DNA of 64,000 nucleotides from Manduca sexta (taxonomy: Eukaryota > Arthropoda > Insecta > Lepidoptera > Sphingidae), in assembly GCF_014839805.1 (NCBI RefSeq), contig NC_051124.1, forward strand, positions 7,254,001-7,318,000. Reading direction: 5' to 3'. How positions within the stretch are numbered: the first letter of the stretch is position 1; each line of letters begins with the position of its first letter. Made by a program: the position numbers and the translations under genes. This document shows, one piece after another, positions 52,401 to 58,400 of this stretch. The notes under the pieces were generated by a model. The model saw only the letters and a list, made by a program, of their open reading frames with translations, was not told the origin of the DNA and did no database searches.

Positions 52401-55400
52401 CAAAAAGTAAGTAGAAATAATATCCCTTTTGTTGCAGAAAGCGATAAGACTGTTGTGGTCAGGCGCGGTAATGAAGAGTTCGGCTTCCGTATCCACGGCA
52501 GCAAGCCGGTGGTGGTGTCAGCCATCGAACCCGACACGCCGGCCGAGACCTCCGGGCTGGAGGTTGGGGATATTGTTATAGCTGTTAATGGTAAGGAATA
52601 CGGATTAGATTTGCGCGCACGTGTTATTGAAAACGAAAATTTATTTGGTGGAACATACATAACCTTGTATATTGTATGTGTGTTAATATTATAGTGTTAG
52701 AAAATAATTTTTATACTTGAATGACAAAAATATGTTTGTTTTGTTTCAGGGATCAATGTTTTAGATAAGACGCATTCAGAAGTCGTGAAAATAGCGCATT
52801 CAGGATCAGAAATACTCGAACTAGAGGTACTTACTATAAACAATGCTTGCTAATTTAATGTCACCTTTGGTTTCATTCAAGTTTTTTCCACTCAAATTTA
52901 CCAAAGACTTTCATACCATACCATACTTTGGTCTTGATAGTTCTCAAGCGATGTCTTTACTGAGTTAATCTAATTTTGAAGATATTTATCTCCTTCACTA
53001 AATTACATTTTTTTTTAATATAAATGAAATTCAAGTTAAAAAACATTTTTTTTTCTTTGGACAGCATTAATTGAAACGTTTTTGAATATAAAACCTTCAT
53101 CCTTCATCAGGTGGCACGAACCTGTGATGTCGTAGCTTCCTTAGCCCATGAAAGCGGTCCAGCGGCGTTGTTCTCCGGATATCTCTGGCGTGCAGCTCCT
53201 TTGCGGCCGCATCATCCACCTCGCTGGACGCGGCGATGGTTCGTCCTGAAGAGGGACAACTGCCTTTACTACTATAAGACAGATTCGGTGAGTTATTTTG
53301 AAGTGGGTGATAATATACTGGATCTAGTTATCATTATTACAACTGTAAAAAGATGCTTTTTTGTTTATTTTGTATAATTTTGCAACCCACTTGCTTATTG
53401 GTGATAGTTAGAGTTCTTTATAATATCGTTATCTTGAGATAATTTCTTTATGTAAGTAATCATTTTAGGATTACACTTATATTTCTATTCATCTACAGCT
53501 TATATTAAATTTACGAAAATATTAAAAAATGCATTCAGAATAACCGCTTCCAACTGTCACAGATCATACTTTCAACTTGATTCTCATTTCATTTTGAAAA
53601 CTTTCCAAGCGGTAAGCTACCATAGAAATTGAACGCATTAATTTCTAGATAACTAGACGGTGAAATTGTTCTGTTACAATTGTCGACAATGCACGCTAAG
53701 ATTCCGCTACTCTTCCTATTAACTGTTACTGACACTCAACACGGCACGGGCATTGCTATCCGTTCAGGAGCTACAATAACAATTGCAACCATTAGTTCGT
53801 GTAACAGTCGTGATTGCAATTTCAAATTTCGTATACTTGTACTTTTACTTTAACGGATGTTCGGTTGAGAATTAACAGTCTCACTAATAAACTTGTTTTA
53901 GCGTTAAGAGATGATTAAGAATTGCTTAAGTAGCTGTCAAAAACATCACATTTTCTTGGTTTAAACCTTATTAAGAGGCAAGATGGCGGGTTTTGACTTA
54001 CAGCTGATCCAGTAAATTTGTGTTTTAACTAAGCATAGCTTAATGAAAATTTTATAAGTACGACTGATTTTTAGATAAAATTTTATAATTTTCAGTCGAC
54101 TAGTTGATTTCATGTTGTTATTTTATTTTGAAAACAAATAATATCATATCTATAATTAATCAAAAAATGTAAAATAGTCTGATAACCATTTACTTTTAGT
54201 TTCTGCATGTTATTTATATTGAAGTATGCTTGTTAAATTTTAACTATACAAAACAGAGAGTATATAATATACCTACTAAGAATTACCTAATGGAATTGGA
54301 AAAGAATAAAGAATATACAAGAAATAAGATTAACACAGTCAGTGAACCGTTTCAAATCATTAGCTATAGTGCGTTTAAAAATGCTTATTAACCGACTTCA
54401 AAAAAAGGAGGAGGTTATCAATTCGACGTGATTTTTTTTTTATTTCTATAACTATTACAGTCAGAAGTCATCAGCTGTAACACCACATCGTAACCTGGAA
54501 AACATATGTGTTCTTCTTTTATTAAGTCGTTAATCTAATTTATAGTCTGCTGTTTGTTGTGTAATGATTTGGAAGATTGCTTCCTAGCATCCGTTGTATC
54601 AATACCATCTGTTTATCAAAAGTTTTATATGTTTATTGGTTCCCTTCTGGTTAATTTGTTTGATTTTAAAACGTAATTAGTTTTATTATATCAGTTTATA
54701 ACCGTTTCAAGATTGGTGGGTTAGCACTGTTTATATTCATTTTATAAAGATTTTTGGGTTCCGTATGGGCTGGAAAATGTTTATATTTGTTACATGTTTC
54801 AATTCTTTAACTGCACTCTGATGTGGGGCTACCCTTGGCATATTTAGTATCCATCCCACTTATAGATGTCGCGCCGATCGCCTATCACAACAATTACGAC
54901 ATTATTTTAAATATGGACTTCCTTTTACAGAGTATTCACCCAGTAGGAGCTTTGATGCTAGTAAACTACCAGCTGACTGAGGAAGATGTGGGCAAGCCCC
55001 ATGGGTTCCGACTGCAGCGCGGCGGCGGCGTTCGGCTGCAACTCGCAGCTGACAGTGCCGAGGCGGCCGCTAGATGGCGTGCTGTTATTGGACACGCGAT
55101 AGATGCTAGCAATCAAGTAAAATACTTTCATAATTAGAACGGTATAAACAATTCATAACAAAATTTCGTCTTGCTAGTTACTACTGAGATGCGACCATCT
55201 TTTTTGATTGTTCGAGAGGGCTGTGCCGATATGTTGTAATAATAATGTAACGAACTCCAATTAGAGAACATTATAAAACAATGTTACTATCACCGTCTTG
55301 GATAAAATTAACAAAACTTACAATAGTATTCAATGACATAACCTAATTAGGTAATTTGGTCCCCTTGGTAATATTGAAAGATATCAGTTTCTACCTTCAA

Positions 55401-58400
55401 TTCATAGATGGCGTTATTATAAATATTCAAAGTATCAAAACAAAAGATATCCACATGCTTGTTTCATGGCACTGTAAGCTAATTAGATATTACTAGGAAT
55501 ATTCATGACCTACGTATAGTCTAAAATGATAATCAATAACAATTGCACTCACGGTAGTCGCCATTATTTTGGCGGTCTGTCTTTAGCCGTGAATACTACG
55601 ACCCCCGCGTCACGGGGAGCAGGCTTACTGGCTTGGAGAATAAAGGCTTGGCCACCTGCGCGCAAACCGTGTCCTTTTTTTATTTCCCTTTTTTGTTGTG
55701 GTTTACCAAAGGATTGTTATTGTAAGGTTATGGTTTGGGGGCAGTGATGTATTGTGATGGAACTATGTCTCTACTGTCATTTGTTTCTACAAAGTTTTAA
55801 ATTCGTTTATATGTCATTGCCATTTGTAATGATACGCATTAATGATTACTGAATTATAGCACAATTATGAAAATTTTAACTCGCCATAGCTTTCTCATTT
55901 ATATATAAACAAAAAATCTGACTGCACATTTATAATGTTTTAACGCTGCTACATACCCTATTTTATTTCTGGTAATTGAAAACTAGTGTTGTGTAGCGAT
56001 ATCCAAAAATAAGTATATTTTAATCATAATGATTTTTTATGTTTACGCGAATGTTAGACATTAATATTAAACTATTTTTTGGATTTTATCGCGGTTTTAA
56101 TTGTTTTAGTTTTTTAATATTTTAATCATGTTAATAGACGATAATATGAATTTCGTTATATTAATCAAATCTTTACTACTTACCATATTTTCATCGGATC
56201 CATATATATTATACTTATGTATTATAAAGAGAGAATTACTGAATGAAATACGAAGTGAAGCTATTAACAACAAACCTTAAAAATCAATGTTATGATCCAA
56301 TCAAAAATTGTTCCCAAATATCGCAAGCCAAAGACGATCTTAAACTCTTAAAAATAATATATATTTTATTTCAGCCCGATGGTTGGCTAGAAATAACAAT
56401 GAGGAATATGAAGCTACCTCCGTCTTCGATCCCACGGCCTGACTGCTTCGGGTACCTGATGAAGTTGGGCTCCAAGTGGAAGTCTTGGGCGAAGCGGTAC
56501 TGCGTGCTGAAGGACGCTTGCCTTTACTTCTACAGCGATGGTAACAGCAAGAACGCTTTTGGTAAGAAATTTAAGTTTAAATTATTTTTGAAATGTAGGT
56601 TTAATACGGTTAATTGAAAATTGATAAATTAATAGGTGCCTGCTATGTACAGTGACCTACATAGGTAGCTGAACAAACTCAAAACTTCGAAGATTTTTAT
56701 TCATAAAAATAAAATAAGCGAGATTTATTTTACTTCACACCAAGAAAGAAATGTTTCAATTAGACTAACGTGTGTGGGTGGTTTGAAGTTTGAATTTGCA
56801 CACCTATGTTTGTGTCTAACTGTATCCATGAGTGATATAACAATTAAAATAGCAGATTATATTATATTTATAAAAGATTACAATGATAATAATGTAACAT
56901 CGTTCTATCACCAACAAAGATATATTCTTAAAACGAGAAAGAAAGAAAAAATCTAATCGATTAAAAAAATCTTGATCGAAGAAATTTTGACTAAAAGTAA
57001 ATAAGTTTCGTATATCACACGATTGTATACAACAATTAAACCCTTACATTATTACAAAAAAAAATACTGACATCGTAAAATTTTTAACAGTTCATTGATG
57101 CCATAACGGTGTGCAAATTCGCGGACAAAACGACTTATTTCTAGTTAAAAAGTGCGTCAAACTTTAATAACTGTAAAATTTAATTCCTTATACGAGTCAG
57201 GGGCTCTATTTTTTACCATTGTCCTAACCATTTCTATTGTCCAACTTTATCTTAACCATAATAAGGTATTAGCTGCTTATTTCATGAATATAATGGAATT
57301 TTGTCTACAAAGGAAACACTTGAATAAATAAACAATAGAAAGTACTAATATGCCGTTTTTCAAATGCAATAAGGGTTATTTGTGGTCACGTGGACATTGT
57401 GAGAGTAATTGCCGTGAGAAGTAACATCTAAATATCATGTGGAACATAAAATATAACGCAGATTTTGATGCAGAACATTTAAGATATATGTGATTCGAAA
57501 TTTAAAATTTAAATACTGCTCGAAGTATTGCATCGATTGCTGTTCATTAAGCTTCGTGATTCGAAATTTAAATGAATAATACACAAAGTATTGCTTCCTT
57601 GTTGCAATTGTAACCCTATGTTTAGTTTGTTGCGTCTTTTAATTGTATAAAAAAAATCGGTAATCATTGGACTTTATCCAAAATATCAGAATTACACACC
57701 TCACGCCTTTTGTCTCCGAAATAGGCAAAGGCGCAACTGGTGCACCCCTTTTGCCGAGCGTTTTCCGTCCCATAATTTGATAGATGACAAGCCACCCCCA
57801 TATCAGGCACTAATTCTAGTCTCCGGCTTAATACTGAGTAGAAAAACCCAATACCTAAAATCAAAAAACAGATACAGTATTTATTTTAATTACATTAGAA
57901 TACAGTAACGAATTAAAATTATAAACCGGTATTTTAGATTCTTAAATCTACCCTTTCTAAAGAACAGAAGAGCCCTAACTACAATGTCCATTATGTTGTA
58001 ATACCAAGCCTTTCATTTCATTGAGGAAAGACCAGTCGGTTATTGTTTGTAACCATTTAGCTTACTCAGAAATTGATTGCGAATTGGCCACTGGCTTGAA
58101 CTTGCGAAATATCAACTAGGAAGACTTGTGGTGTCTCTCTACCCCTTTAGCTGACATAAATATTTTATAGCAGGGTTTGGATTAACTAGAAAATTTGCAG
58201 AATTCATCTTCCGCAAGCAATATTTGCTGATAACAATCATTACAAACTGACTGCGGCAGCTTTTTGAGCTTGTAGAACTCGCGGCAAGTCGTATATAAAT
58301 GCATCTGAAGGTTCTTGTGCAATGAATTGCTAGAAAGACTTGCTAGTCTAACTTAGGTTATTAGTGATTAGTTTTAATAATCTCTAAGTATTGCTCGCGG

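Larger units (their letters stand above)
48540..52437 (+). other. Intron 29 (3.9 kb)
   Basis: Foldback element E (49887-50128), the mosaic SINE A region (50884-51436) and a reverse SINE B (52155-52400) close to the PDZ exon. 48540-49880 is plain AT-rich sequence. Confidence 0.6.
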
